NCBI RefSeq assembly: GCF_900115685.1
Contig: NZ_FOXJ01000008.1
Coordinates: 186,001 to 250,000, forward strand
DNA from: Variovorax sp. 770b2
Lineage (GTDB): Bacteria; Pseudomonadota; Gammaproteobacteria; Burkholderiales; Burkholderiaceae_C
Direction of reading: 5' to 3'
DNA: 64,000 nt
The notes beneath the pieces were generated by a model, which searched no databases, was not told the DNA's origin, and worked only from the letters and a program-made list of their open reading frames with translations. Position numbers and translations under genes: made by a program. Shown here piece after piece: positions 17,251 through 27,217 of the stretch (its first letter is position 1; each line of letters opens with the position of its first letter).

Positions 17251-17340
17251 GGGCGCCGCGCACGGCCGCCCGAAGCGGCCGCCCCGCCCCCGGAAGGGGG
17301 TAGGAGAAGCGACACGAAGTGCGCGAAGCCTGGGGGAGAA
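17251..17340. repeat. Dispersed GC-rich repeat, copy B
   Basis: Same right module as copy A (cccccgga-ggggg-taggagaagcgacacga, then agtgcgcgaagcctggggg). The left module is of a second type, with the hairpin GGCCGC-CCGAA-GCGGCC. It lies between the rbs operator and ychF and ends about 43 bases before the ychF start. Confidence 0.75.
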
Positions 17341-17382
17341 CCTGGACAGCCTAAAATCGCGGGTTACCCAAGAGGACCTCCC

Positions 17383-18474
17383 ATGAGTTTGCAATGCGGC
17401 ATCGTCGGCCTGCCCAACGTCGGTAAATCCACTCTTTTCAATGCGTTGACCAAGGCCGGCATCGCGGCGGAAAACTATCCGTTCTGCACCATCGAGCCCA
17501 ACGTGGGCGTGGTGGAAGTGCCCGATCCGCGGCTTGCCCAGCTGAGCGATATCGTGAAGCCCGAGCGCGTGGTGCCCGCCATCGTCGAATTCGTCGACAT
17601 TGCCGGTCTCGTGGCCGGCGCCAGCACCGGCGAAGGCCTGGGCAACAAGTTTCTCGCGCACATCCGCGAAACCGATGCGACGGTGAACGTGGTGCGCTGC
17701 TTCGACGACGACAACGTGATCCACGTGGCCGGCAAGGTCGATCCGATCTCCGACATCGAAGTGATCCAGACCGAACTTTGCCTGGCCGACCTCGCCACGG
17801 TCGAGAAGGCTCTGCACCGCCACACCAAGGTCGCGCGCTCGGGCGACAAGGACGCGCAAAAGCTGGTCGGCCTGCTCGAGCGCTGCCAGGCTTCGCTGAA
17901 CGAGAACATCCCGGTGCGCGCGCTGGAGTTCACCAAGGAAGAGCAGCCGCTGGTCAAGAGCTTCACGCTGATCACCGCCAAGCCCGCGATGTTCGTGGGC
18001 AACGTGGCCGAAGACGGCTTCGAGAACAACCCCTACCTCGACCGCCTGCGCGAATACGCGGCCAAGCAGGGCGCCCCCGTGGTCGCCATCTGCGCCAAGA
18101 TCGAGGCCGATCTCTCCGAGATGGACGACGAGGACAAGAAGATGTTCCTCGCCGAAATCGGCCAGGACGAGCCGGGCCTGAACCGCCTGATCCGCGCCGC
18201 CTTCAAGCTCCTGGGCCTGCAAACCTACTTCACCGCCGGCGTGAAGGAAGTGCGCGCCTGGACCATCCACATCGGCGACACCGGCCCGCAGGCGGCCGGC
18301 GTGATCCACGGCGATTTCGAGAAGGGCTACATCCGCGCCCAGACCATCGCGTTCGACGACTACATCGCCTTCAAGGGCGAGCAGGGCGCCAAGGACGCGG
18401 GGAAGATGCGGTCGGAAGGCAAGGAATACGTCGTGAAGGATGGCGACGTGATGAACTTCCTGTTCAGTTCCTGA
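17383..18474 (+). CDS. ychF: Redox-regulated ATPase YchF
   Basis: A 363-aa Obg-family P-loop protein. G1 is GIVGLPNVGKSTLFNALTKA at the N-terminus. The switch region follows, with the G3 motif in VDIAGLVAGASTGEGLGNKFL. The C-terminal TGS-like domain reads FTAGVKEVRAWTIHIGDTGP and ends YVVKDGDVMNFLF. YchF prefers ATP and acts on ribosome-linked stress responses. The start was placed at the ATG where the family sequence begins (MSLQCGIVGLPNVG); an open frame 49 codons longer reads through the upstream repeat. Confidence 0.95.
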   Translation: MSLQCGIVGLPNVGKSTLFNALTKAGIAAENYPFCTIEPNVGVVEVPDPRLAQLSDIVKPERVVPAIVEFVDIAGLVAGASTGEGLGNKFLAHIRETDATVNVVRCFDDDNVIHVAGKVDPISDIEVIQTELCLADLATVEKALHRHTKVARSGDKDAQKLVGLLERCQASLNENIPVRALEFTKEEQPLVKSFTLITAKPAMFVGNVAEDGFENNPYLDRLREYAAKQGAPVVAICAKIEADLSEMDDEDKKMFLAEIGQDEPGLNRLIRAAFKLLGLQTYFTAGVKEVRAWTIHIGDTGPQAAGVIHGDFEKGYIRAQTIAFDDYIAFKGEQGAKDAGKMRSEGKEYVVKDGDVMNFLFSS

Positions 18475-18493
18475 GCGTGCAAGCCCCCTTTTG

Positions 18494-18736
18494 ATGAGTC
18501 ATCCCAAGATTGTCATCATTGCGGGGCCCAATGGCGCGGGCAAAACCATGACCCGCGACCAACAACTCAACCAGGCGAAAGACAAGGATTTGCCCGCGTC
18601 GCTGATTGCGATACAGCGCGCGGCCCATGCAGCGCGCGAGGCTGCCGTGCGCACGAACACCGCCATCGTGGTGCAGCGCGATCAGAAGCTGGTTCGCATC
18701 ACGGCGGAGGAACTCCGCAAGGCAGGGGTGAAGTAA
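18494..18736 (+). pseudogene. Zeta-toxin-like P-loop remnant joined to an antitoxin-like tail
   Basis: The 80-aa frame begins MSHPKIVIIAGPNGAGKT, the exact Walker A opening of zeta-toxin/AAA_33 kinases (about 190 aa when whole), but the rest of the kinase is missing. After residue 18 the sequence is MTRDQQLNQAKDKDLPASLI and then AAHAAREAAVRTNTAIVVQR, ending ITAEELRKAGVK. That second part resembles the short basic protein often encoded beside such toxins and could be translated alone from the ATG at 18548 (62 aa). The simplest reading is a deletion that removed the toxin body and fused its start to a partner or C-terminal segment. Resemblances are from family memory. Confidence 0.5.
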
Positions 18737-18743
18737 GCCTTGG

Positions 18744-19733
18744 CTACTTCGCCGCCTGCTGCTTGCCCCACACCACCGTGTTGTCCACCGCATAGGCCGC
18801 ACACACCACCTTGCGTTCGGCACACCCCTTGAGATGCTCGGTCAGCGCGGCCGAGTTGGTGGCGGTGCCGAACTTGTTGTCGCTCGTGATCAGGAACGCA
18901 CGCGGGCGCGCCTGCAGCAGGAACTGGCGGTACGCGGCGCGTATCTGCGCGGGGTCTGCGCCCACGACCGGCAGGCCGGCTTCGTCGGCCAGGTCGGCAT
19001 GGCCTGAAGACACGGGTTCGCCGTTCGGGCCGAGCGCCACGCCGACGTTCTTGAGCAGCTCGCGCCACTTCGTCATCTCCGCGATCACGCGCTGCGGCAG
19101 CTCCATCACCCACTGCGCCGGATAGGCAAAGCCGAGGTTCGCGCCGCCGGGCGCCACGCTGTCGGTGACGCCGACCAGCCGGCCTTCGGCATCGAACAGC
19201 CCGCCGCCGCTGGAGCCCGAGGAAACCGGCGCGGAGGTCTGGATGATCGGCAACTGCCCCTGGGCCCTCGGCCGCAATGCGGAGATCAATCCTTCGGACA
19301 ACGTGAGCTCCAGCCCTTGCGGGCTGCCGATGGCAAACACGCGCTGGCCGACGCGCAGGTCGTCGACCGGCGCGATCTGCACGGCCGGCAACTGCAGCGG
19401 TGCTTCGGTCATCAGCACGCACAGGTCGCGCGAGGGATCGGGGTCGCGCAGGATGCTCTTGATCTTGATGGTGGCCTGGCCCTGCGTCACCGTGGCCGAC
19501 ATGGCGCCGTTCACCACATGGCAGGCGGTGACCAGTGCGGCCGGTGTCACGGCGACCGCGCTGCCGACGGAGGTCTTGTTGTTGTCCTGGTCGCCCTTCA
19601 CGGTCCAGACCGCGGGCGATGCCTTGCGAAAAACTTCCTCGGGCTGCAGCGCCCAGGCGTGACAGGTCAGCGCGCCGAGCCAGAGGCCGGCTGCCAGGGG
19701 CTTCCAGGGCCGGATGGGTTTTTTCATTCGCAT
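18744..19733 (-). CDS. Secreted trypsin-like serine protease
   Basis: A 329-aa protein beginning MRMKKPIRPWKPLAAGLWLG, a signal peptide cleaved near HAWA-LQ. The trypsin-like fold carries all three catalytic residues: His in VTACHVVNG, Asp in DPSRDLCVLM and Ser in SSGSSGGGLFDAEGRLVG. This is the S1C/DegP-type arrangement but without a PDZ domain. The C-terminal ~100 residues contain three Cys (CAERKVVCAAY) and may form a separate periplasmic domain. The second ATG two codons later is an equally possible start. It would act on periplasmic proteins; substrates are unknown. Confidence 0.85.
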   Translation of the reverse strand: MRMKKPIRPWKPLAAGLWLGALTCHAWALQPEEVFRKASPAVWTVKGDQDNNKTSVGSAVAVTPAALVTACHVVNGAMSATVTQGQATIKIKSILRDPDPSRDLCVLMTEAPLQLPAVQIAPVDDLRVGQRVFAIGSPQGLELTLSEGLISALRPRAQGQLPIIQTSAPVSSGSSGGGLFDAEGRLVGVTDSVAPGGANLGFAYPAQWVMELPQRVIAEMTKWRELLKNVGVALGPNGEPVSSGHADLADEAGLPVVGADPAQIRAAYRQFLLQARPRAFLITSDNKFGTATNSAALTEHLKGCAERKVVCAAYAVDNTVVWGKQQAAK

Positions 19734-19864
19734 GAGTGTAGGAAGCGGACCTGCCGGTTCCCCGTAGGCGGGGGCGCTGTGTCCGGGGGTGCGAAAGCGC
19801 CGTGGGCCCGGTTTCCTGTTGTTAGACTGCGCGCGCCCCGATTTCTCCACAAGGCTTGCCCCCC

Positions 19865-20539
19865 ATGCTCACCGTCCACCACCTCAACAATTCGCGCTCG
19901 CAGCGCGTGCTCTGGCTGCTCGAGGAGCTCGAACTGCCGTACGAGATCGTTCACTACCAGCGCGATCCGCAAACCATGTTGGCGCCCGCTTCGCTCAAGG
20001 CCGTTCACCCGCTGGGCAAGTCGCCGGTGGTGACGACGGACGACGGCCTCACGCTCGCGGAATCGGGCGCGGTGATCGAGACGGTGATCGAGCGCTACGG
20101 CCACGGCCGCCTCGCGCCCGCGGCCGGTACGTCCGAGGCGCTGCGCTATCGCTACTGGCTGCATTTCGCCGAGGGCACGGCGATGTCGCCGCTGCTGCTC
20201 AAGCTGGTGTTCGACCGCATCGAGACGAGCAAGATGCCCTTCTTCGCGAAGCCGGTGGCCAAGGCGATCGCAGCGAAGGCGAAGTCGGCGTTCATCAATC
20301 CGAACATCGCGAACCAGCTGAACTACATGGAGTCCGAACTCGGCAAGAGCGAGTGGTTCGCCGGCGACGAATTCACGGGTGCCGACATCCAGATGAGTTT
20401 CGTGGTCGAAGCCTCGCAGGCGCGCGGCGGCCTCGATGCGAAGCGGCCGAAGCTCATGGGGTACCTCGAGCGCATCCATGCGCGACCGGCCTACAAGCGC
20501 GCGTTGGAACGCGGCGGGCCCTATGGCCTGTTGAGCTGA
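19865..20539 (+). CDS. Glutathione S-transferase
   Basis: A 224-aa GST. The N-terminal thioredoxin-like domain starts MLTVHHLNNSRSQRVLWLLE with a Ser in the position of the catalytic hydroxyl, and continues HPLGKSPVVTTDD (cis-Pro loop) and LAESGAVIETVIERYG. The C-terminal all-helical domain follows, with the N-capping segment ADIQMSFVVEA. It should conjugate glutathione to electrophiles; the substrate is not predictable. An upstream in-frame TTG would add three residues, but the ATG is preferred. It converges on the YqaA-type gene, leaving seven bases between them. Confidence 0.92.
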   Translation: MLTVHHLNNSRSQRVLWLLEELELPYEIVHYQRDPQTMLAPASLKAVHPLGKSPVVTTDDGLTLAESGAVIETVIERYGHGRLAPAAGTSEALRYRYWLHFAEGTAMSPLLLKLVFDRIETSKMPFFAKPVAKAIAAKAKSAFINPNIANQLNYMESELGKSEWFAGDEFTGADIQMSFVVEASQARGGLDAKRPKLMGYLERIHARPAYKRALERGGPYGLLS

Positions 20540-20546
20540 GGTTCCG

Positions 20547-21017
20547 TCAGTTCGGGAAGATGTAGATCAGCGCCACGGTCATGCAGACGTAGCGCAGGAA
20601 CTTCCCGATGGCCATGTAGCCAAGGCACGGCCAGAACGGAAACTTGAGCCAGCCCGCGACCGCGCACAGCGGATCGCCCACCAGCGGCAGCCAGCTCAGG
20701 AGGCACGCCTTGGGCCCCAGCCGCTCGAGCCAGCCGAGCACGCGCACGTGGTGTTTCGAGTGCGAGTATTTGTCAGCGACCTTGTGCGCGCCGTAGCCCA
20801 TCCACCAGTCGACCGCGCCGCCCAGCGTGTTGCCCACCGTCGCGACCGCGATGGCGGGCCAGAACATCTCGGGGTTGAGCCGCAGCAGGCCGAACAGGAT
20901 GGGCTCCGAGCCCACCGGCAACAGCGTGGCGGAGACGAAGGCGGCGACGAACAGCGTCGAGAGACCGTACTGCGGCAGCGCCAGCAGCGCCATGAGGGAG
21001 TCGAGCCAGGCTTGCAT
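20547..21017 (-). CDS. YqaA/DedA-type inner membrane protein
   Basis: A 156-aa membrane protein of the SNARE-associated (VTT) family, in the small YqaA group. It begins MQAWLDSLMALLALPQYGLS and has four or five hydrophobic segments. Hallmarks are SATLLPVGSEPILFGLL, ATVGNTLGGAVDWWMGYG and WLPLVGDPLCAVAGWLK, where the GxxxGDP-like loop is shared with DedA proteins involved in membrane lipid balance. The start was set at the ATG at 21017; a longer frame starts inside the divergent dusB leader. Confidence 0.85.
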   Translation of the reverse strand: MQAWLDSLMALLALPQYGLSTLFVAAFVSATLLPVGSEPILFGLLRLNPEMFWPAIAVATVGNTLGGAVDWWMGYGAHKVADKYSHSKHHVRVLGWLERLGPKACLLSWLPLVGDPLCAVAGWLKFPFWPCLGYMAIGKFLRYVCMTVALIYIFPN

Positions 21018-21191
21018 AAGGTCGGCGCAGTATAGGCAGCGCCCACATCGCAACCGCGTCGGAGAAGGCCCCGCGAAACATTGGTGTTTACGCCTGTCCC
21101 GCGGGCGCAAATCGTTTCAGTCGCTGAAATCGCAGGTGGCTACAATCGTGCCTCATTTTTCAGCAGCCGAACGCGCACCGCTCCCTTTCCA

Positions 21192-22250
21192 ATGACCTTG
21201 CAGATCGGCACCCACACGCTGGAAAACCGCCTGTTCGTCGCGCCCATGGCCGGCGTGACGGACCGGCCCTTCCGCATGCTGTGCCGCGAACTCGGCGCGG
21301 GCTACGCGGTCAGCGAGATGGTCACCTCGCGCAAGGAACTCTGGGGCACGCTCAAGACATCGCGCCGCGCCAACCACGACGGCGAGCCGGGCCCCATTGC
21401 GGTGCAGATCGCCGGCACCGATGCGGCCATGATGGCCGAGGCCACGGTCTACAACATCGAGCGCGGCGCACAGATCATCGACATCAACATGGGCTGCCCG
21501 GCCAAGAAGGTCTGCAACAAGTGGGCCGGTTCCGCGCTGATGCGCGACGAGCCGCTGGCGCTTGAAATCGTGCAGGCCGTGGTCGATGCGGCGCAACCCT
21601 ACAACGTGCCGGTCACGCTCAAGATGCGCACCGGCTGGAGCGAAGACAGCCGCAATGCGGTGAAGCTCGCGCGCGATTTCGAATCGGCCGGCGTGCAGAT
21701 GCTCACCGTGCACGGCCGCACGCGCGAGCAAGGCTACAAGGGCCATGCCGAGTACGACACCATCGCCGCCGTGAAGGCCGCGGTGCGCGTGCCGGTGGTG
21801 GCCAATGGCGACATCACCTCGCCCGAAAAGGCGCGCGACGTGCTCGCGGCCACCGGCGCCGACGCGGTGATGGTCGGCCGCGCGGCGCAGGGCCGGCCCT
21901 GGATCTTTCGCGAGATCGCGCATTTCCTGGAAACCGGCACGCACCGCGCGCCGCCGCTGGTCGCCGAGGTGCGCCGCCTGCTGCTGGATCACCTGGTGGA
22001 GCACTACGCGCTCTACGGCGATTTCAGCGGCGTGCGCACCGCACGCAAGCACATCGGCTGGTACGTGCGCACGCTGCCCGACGGCGAGGCGTTTCGCGGC
22101 CGGATGAACACCATCGAGGACTGCGCCGAACAGCTGCGCGCGGTCGGCGATTATTTCGACGGGCTTGCGGACCGGATGGACCGCATGCCCGAACACCAGG
22201 CGGCCGAAGAACTGTCCGGTGAAGAGGAGGCGGCCTGCGCCGTCGATTGA
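21192..22250 (+). CDS. dusB: tRNA-dihydrouridine synthase B
   Basis: A 352-aa FMN enzyme. Key segments are FVAPMAGVTDRPFRMLCREL near the N-terminus, the catalytic cysteine in INMGCPAKKVCNKWAGSALM, and VMVGRAAQGRPWIFREIA in the FMN-binding barrel. A C-terminal helical tRNA-binding domain follows (RTARKHIGWYVRTLP). It reduces uridines in the D-loop of tRNA. The pairing with fis directly downstream is the classic dusB-fis operon of proteobacteria, which supports the B type. The start is the ATG that begins the family sequence. Confidence 0.95.
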   Translation: MTLQIGTHTLENRLFVAPMAGVTDRPFRMLCRELGAGYAVSEMVTSRKELWGTLKTSRRANHDGEPGPIAVQIAGTDAAMMAEATVYNIERGAQIIDINMGCPAKKVCNKWAGSALMRDEPLALEIVQAVVDAAQPYNVPVTLKMRTGWSEDSRNAVKLARDFESAGVQMLTVHGRTREQGYKGHAEYDTIAAVKAAVRVPVVANGDITSPEKARDVLAATGADAVMVGRAAQGRPWIFREIAHFLETGTHRAPPLVAEVRRLLLDHLVEHYALYGDFSGVRTARKHIGWYVRTLPDGEAFRGRMNTIEDCAEQLRAVGDYFDGLADRMDRMPEHQAAEELSGEEEAACAVD

Positions 22251-22269
22251 GAGAAGAAGAGAAGAAGCA

Positions 22270-22506
22270 ATGAGCAAGAAACACATCGAGGACTGCGTGC
22301 GCACCAGTCTGGACAGCTACTTTCGCGATCTGCGCGGCACCGAACCCGACGGCATGTACGAGATGCTCGTGCGCGTGGTCGAGAAGCCTTTGCTGGACGT
22401 CGTGATGACGCGCGCCGAGGGCAATCAATCCAAAGCCGCGCAATGGCTGGGCCTGAATCGCAACACGCTTCGCAAGAAGCTTGTCGAACACAAACTTTTG
22501 AAATAA
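22270..22506 (+). CDS. fis: DNA-binding protein Fis
   Basis: A 78-aa nucleoid protein, shorter than the E. coli 98-aa form as is normal in betaproteobacteria. The N-terminal helices contain SLDSYFRDLRGTEPDGMYEM. The C-terminal helix-turn-helix is GNQSKAAQWLGLNRNTLRKK. It bends DNA and adjusts transcription with growth phase. The gene starts 20 bases after dusB, with GAGAAGAAG as a likely ribosome binding site, and purH follows 14 bases downstream. Confidence 0.95.
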   Translation: MSKKHIEDCVRTSLDSYFRDLRGTEPDGMYEMLVRVVEKPLLDVVMTRAEGNQSKAAQWLGLNRNTLRKKLVEHKLLK

Positions 22507-22520
22507 CCACGGCATACCCC

Positions 22521-24128
22521 ATGGCCCAGACTGCACTCATCTCCGTTTCCGACAAGACCGGCATCCTCGAATTCGCCCAGGCGCTGCATGCGCTGGGCAT
22601 CAAGCTGCTGTCCACCGGCGGCACCGCCAAATTGCTGGCCGATGCGGGCCTGCCGGTGACCGAAGTCGCCGATCACACAGGCTTTCCCGAAATGCTCGAT
22701 GGCCGCGTGAAGACGCTGCACCCCAAGATCCATGGCGGCCTGCTCGCGCGGCGCGACCTGCCCGCGCACGTGGCGGCGATCAAGGAACACGGCATCGACA
22801 CGATCGACCTGTTGATCGTCAACCTCTATCCGTTCGAGTCGACCGTGGCCAAGGCCGGCTGCACGCTCGAGGACGCGATCGAGAACATCGACATCGGCGG
22901 CCCGGCCATGGTGCGCAGCGCGGCCAAGAACTGGAAGGACGTGGGCGTGCTCACCGACGCGGCGCAGTACCCCGTGGCGCTCGCCGAGCTCAAGGCCGGC
23001 GGCAAGCTCAGCGACAAGACCAAGTTCGCTTTCTCGGTGGCTGCGTTCAACCGCATCGCCGATTACGACGGCGCCATCAGCGACTACCTCTCGGCCATCG
23101 ACTTCGACGCCAGCATCGGCCAGCCCGCGCCGACCCGCACGCTGTTCCCGGCGCAAAGCAACGGCCGCTTCGTGAAGGTGCAGGACCTGCGCTACGGCGA
23201 GAACCCGCACCAGCAGGCCGCGTTCTACCGCGACCTCCATCCGGCGCCCGGCTCGCTCGTGTCGGCCAAGCAATTGCAAGGCAAGGAGCTCAGCTACAAC
23301 AACATCGCCGATGCGGACGCCGCATGGGAATGCGTCAAGAGCTTCGACGTGCCGGCCTGCGTGATCGTGAAGCACGCCAACCCCTGCGGCGTGGCCGTGG
23401 GCAAGGACGCGAACGAGGCCTACGGCAAGGCCTTCAAGACCGACCCGACCTCGGCCTTCGGCGGGATCATCGCCTTCAACCGCCCGGTCGATGGCGAGAC
23501 GGCGCAGGCGATTGCCAAGCAGTTCGTCGAAGTGCTGATGGCGCCGGGCTACACGCCCGAAGCGCTCGCCGTGTTCCAGGCCACCAAGGTCAAGCTCAAC
23601 GTGCGCGTGCTCGAGATCGCGCTGCCGCCGGGCGGCAAGACCGACTGGGAAAACGGCCGCAACCTGATGGACGTGAAGCGCGTCGGCTCGGGCCTGCTCA
23701 TGCAGACCGCCGACAACCACGAGCTCGCCGCGAGCGACCTCAAGGTGGTCACCAAGAAGCAACCCACGCCGCAGCAACTGCAAGACCTGCTGTTCGCATG
23801 GAAGGTCGCGAAGTTCGTGAAGAGCAACGCCATCGTGTTCTGTGCCGACGGCATGACGATGGGCGTGGGCGCGGGCCAGATGAGCCGCCTCGACTCGGCG
23901 CGCATCGCGAGCATCAAGGCCGAGCATGCAGGCCTGTCGCTCAAGGGCACGGCGGCGGCGAGCGACGCCTTCTTCCCGTTCCGCGACGGCCTGGACGTGG
24001 TGGTGGATGCGGGTGCGAGCAGCGTGATCCAGCCGGGCGGCTCGATGCGCGACCAGGAAGTGATCGACGCCGCCGACGAGCGCGGCGTGGTGATGGTGCT
24101 CTCAGGCGTGCGGCACTTCAGGCATTGA
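22521..24128 (+). CDS. purH: Bifunctional AICAR formyltransferase/IMP cyclohydrolase
   Basis: A 535-aa enzyme catalysing the last two steps of purine synthesis. The IMP cyclohydrolase domain (about 1-195) starts ALISVSDKTGILEFAQALHA and contains VADHTGFPEMLDGRVKTLHP. The AICAR transformylase domain carries VKHANPCGVAVGKDANEAYG (with the catalytic Lys-His) and ends SVIQPGGSMRDQEVIDAADE. The length and both motif sets are complete. It is likely co-transcribed with dusB-fis. Confidence 0.97.
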   Translation: MAQTALISVSDKTGILEFAQALHALGIKLLSTGGTAKLLADAGLPVTEVADHTGFPEMLDGRVKTLHPKIHGGLLARRDLPAHVAAIKEHGIDTIDLLIVNLYPFESTVAKAGCTLEDAIENIDIGGPAMVRSAAKNWKDVGVLTDAAQYPVALAELKAGGKLSDKTKFAFSVAAFNRIADYDGAISDYLSAIDFDASIGQPAPTRTLFPAQSNGRFVKVQDLRYGENPHQQAAFYRDLHPAPGSLVSAKQLQGKELSYNNIADADAAWECVKSFDVPACVIVKHANPCGVAVGKDANEAYGKAFKTDPTSAFGGIIAFNRPVDGETAQAIAKQFVEVLMAPGYTPEALAVFQATKVKLNVRVLEIALPPGGKTDWENGRNLMDVKRVGSGLLMQTADNHELAASDLKVVTKKQPTPQQLQDLLFAWKVAKFVKSNAIVFCADGMTMGVGAGQMSRLDSARIASIKAEHAGLSLKGTAAASDAFFPFRDGLDVVVDAGASSVIQPGGSMRDQEVIDAADERGVVMVLSGVRHFRH

Positions 24129-24153
24129 GGGGAGCTTCCCCGGCTTCTTCGAG

Positions 24154-24242
24154 AACACCGCGGAACCGGCTTTGCCTGGCCGCTGGTGTTGCCCCTGGCA
24201 GGGGGAGGCGCGGCGATACAAAGCGCGCGCAGCCTGGGGGCG
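24154..24242. repeat. Dispersed GC-rich repeat, copy C
   Basis: This copy has the type-A left module (AACACCGCGG-AA-CCGGC, a tttg loop, then a matching arm ending GCTGGTGTT) and the shared right module ending agcctggggg. It sits between the convergent purH and PagP-like genes and touches the stop codon of the latter (2 bases apart). Confidence 0.72.
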
Positions 24243-24244
24243 AC

Positions 24245-24727
24245 CTATTCGTGGGTGCCGAACCGGTATTTCAGCTGGAAGGTGATCGCCCCGTAGAGGC
24301 GGTTCTTGATCGTCGGCACGTAGGCGATGTTCAGGCCCCAGTTCTTGCCCTCGATGGCGGCCGTCGGAAGGATGGCCGGGAACCAGTTGCCGTTGCGGTA
24401 GTTGGGGTAGCCGTCGAAGCCGCCCACCACCGCGCCGAACTTCACACCGTAGAACTCGAAGGGCAGCACATACAGCCCGATGTAGTGCGACTGCCGCCGG
24501 TCGCTGTTGTGGAACGTGCCCGCCGTGATGCGGTAGGTGTCGCTCAGCGGGTATTCGAAGCCCAGGCCGAAGTTGGAATTTTCCAGGCCCTTGCCGCTGT
24601 CGAAGTGCGCCGAATAGAAGCCCGGGTTGACCCAGATGTTCTTCGGCTCGAAGGACGCCTGCGCATGCGCCAGGCCGGGTAGAAGAAGAGCAACACTCAA
24701 TACCGGCAGCAGGCGCAGGGCGTTCAT
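24245..24727 (-). CDS. Outer-membrane beta-barrel, PagP-like
   Basis: A 160-aa exported protein with a signal peptide (MNALRLLPVLSVALLLPGLA, cleavage near AHA-Q). The mature part alternates polar and hydrophobic residues in about eight strands with many aromatics (NPGFYSAHFDSGK, GLNIAYVPTIKN) and ends in FQLKYRFGTHE, close to a barrel end signature. The order of strands, including FPAILPTAAIEG before the last hairpin, recalls the lipid A palmitoyltransferase PagP. The catalytic His/Asp/Ser of PagP cannot be assigned with certainty, so enzyme activity is only a possibility. Expression is monocistronic, downstream of hemL. Confidence 0.65.
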   Translation of the reverse strand: MNALRLLPVLSVALLLPGLAHAQASFEPKNIWVNPGFYSAHFDSGKGLENSNFGLGFEYPLSDTYRITAGTFHNSDRRQSHYIGLYVLPFEFYGVKFGAVVGGFDGYPNYRNGNWFPAILPTAAIEGKNWGLNIAYVPTIKNRLYGAITFQLKYRFGTHE

Positions 24728-24730
24728 GTT

Positions 24731-26017
<1,287 letters not shown>

Positions 26018-26044
26018 CGCAGCGAAGGGGAGGGTTTTCAGGGG

Positions 26045-26137
26045 AGGGCCGCCGCGCACGGCCGCCCGAAGCGGCCGGCCCGCCCCCGGTAGGGGGTTGG
26101 CGAACCGACACGAAGTGCGGGCAGCCTGGGGGCGAGC
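26045..26137. repeat. Dispersed GC-rich repeat, copy D
   Basis: It has the type-B left module (GGCCGC-CCGAA-GCGGCC) and the shared right module, with some divergence (gggttggcgaaccgacacga). Like copies A and C it lies directly downstream of a leftward gene, six bases from the thiD stop, and in the same orientation. Confidence 0.75.
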
Positions 26138-26143
26138 AACATT

Positions 26144-27106
26144 TCAGTGTCGGGTGTCGTGAGGGGGCAGGGCAAAGTCCTGGGGCGCGTCCGGGTCGTC
26201 GTCTTCGTCGTCGTCCTCGGGTTCGGCCCAGAACAGCCGATCGGGCAGCACATGGCCCATGCCGGGGCGGAAACCCGCGTCCAGGCACCGGTCCATGTAG
26301 GCCAGGGCCTCGCTGGTGGCGGCCACCAGGTCGGTGCCGCTTGCGAGCAGGGCGGCCAGCGCGGCCGAGAGCGTGTCGCCCGCACCGGCGAAGACCGCCT
26401 CGAGCCGCTCGTACTTCTCGCTGGCGAGCACCGACTGCGGCGAGGCCAGCACGTTGTCGATGAACTGCTCGGGCAGCACCATGCCGGTCACCAGCGTGTA
26501 GGGCACGCCGAATTCGCCGGCCGCCTTGGCGATGTCGCGCGCGCCGGGCGGGCGATCGCCGCTCCAGTCCGGAAGGAGCCACCGCCACAGCGTGCTGTGG
26601 TTTCCAACCAACACCGTCGTCTGGGGCAAAACGAGCTCGCGAAAGGCGTCCAGGTAGGCTTCGATCTGGTCCTCTTCCCACCAGGACAGGTTGGGCATGT
26701 AGGCCACCACGGGCACGTCCGGGTAGTCCGAGGCGGTCTCGGCGATCGTGCTCAGGGCGTCGGGCGTGCCGACGAACCCCACCTTGATCAGCTGGACTTC
26801 CACGTCCTCCAGGATGGCGCGCGCCTGCTCGGCGATGGCCTCCTCGTCGAACGCGAAATGATCGAATATCTCGGCCGTGTCCCGGGCGTAGGCGCCGGTG
26901 ACGACGGGCAGAATGTGTGCGCCCACCGACGCCATGGCGAGGGTATCGGCGCCTAGGCCTCCGGCACCGCTCGGATCGCTGGCGTTGAAGACCAGCACGC
27001 AGGGCGGATTCAGGTCGCGTTCGGCGAGCGCTTCGGCGTCCTGCAAGGGGTCGTTAAGATCGCCCGGTTTGCGGGCGTTGTCTGCTGGAAGTAAGTAGAT
27101 GGTCAT
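26144..27106 (-). CDS. thiD: Hydroxymethylpyrimidine/phosphomethylpyrimidine kinase
   Basis: A 320-aa ribokinase-fold kinase. FNASDPSGAGGLGADTLAMA is the family N-terminal signature, and the C-terminal anion-hole motif is AVFAGAGDTLSAALAALLAS. It phosphorylates HMP and HMP-P for thiamine synthesis. The protein is about 40-50 residues longer than E. coli ThiD. The extra length lies in an N-terminal lead (DLNDPLQDAEALAERDLNPP) and an acidic C-terminal tail (EPEDDDEDDDPDAPQDF). The kinase could instead be a PdxY-like relative, but the SGAGG motif favours ThiD. It is divergent from the rubredoxin gene. Confidence 0.85.
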   Translation of the reverse strand: MTIYLLPADNARKPGDLNDPLQDAEALAERDLNPPCVLVFNASDPSGAGGLGADTLAMASVGAHILPVVTGAYARDTAEIFDHFAFDEEAIAEQARAILEDVEVQLIKVGFVGTPDALSTIAETASDYPDVPVVAYMPNLSWWEEDQIEAYLDAFRELVLPQTTVLVGNHSTLWRWLLPDWSGDRPPGARDIAKAAGEFGVPYTLVTGMVLPEQFIDNVLASPQSVLASEKYERLEAVFAGAGDTLSAALAALLASGTDLVAATSEALAYMDRCLDAGFRPGMGHVLPDRLFWAEPEDDDEDDDPDAPQDFALPPHDTRH

Positions 27107-27217
27107 ACGCCGGGCGGAATCTCTTGGATGGTGGCATAGGCGCGACGTTTATAGCTCGCCAGTGAGATACGCATAGATACACTCGTTGCATTTAATGAAC
27201 AAGGACTTTAAGCTCCG

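Noticed and set aside
27107..27217. TPP riboswitch upstream of thiD
   Set aside because: The 111-base region lacks the conserved CUGAGA and related core segments.
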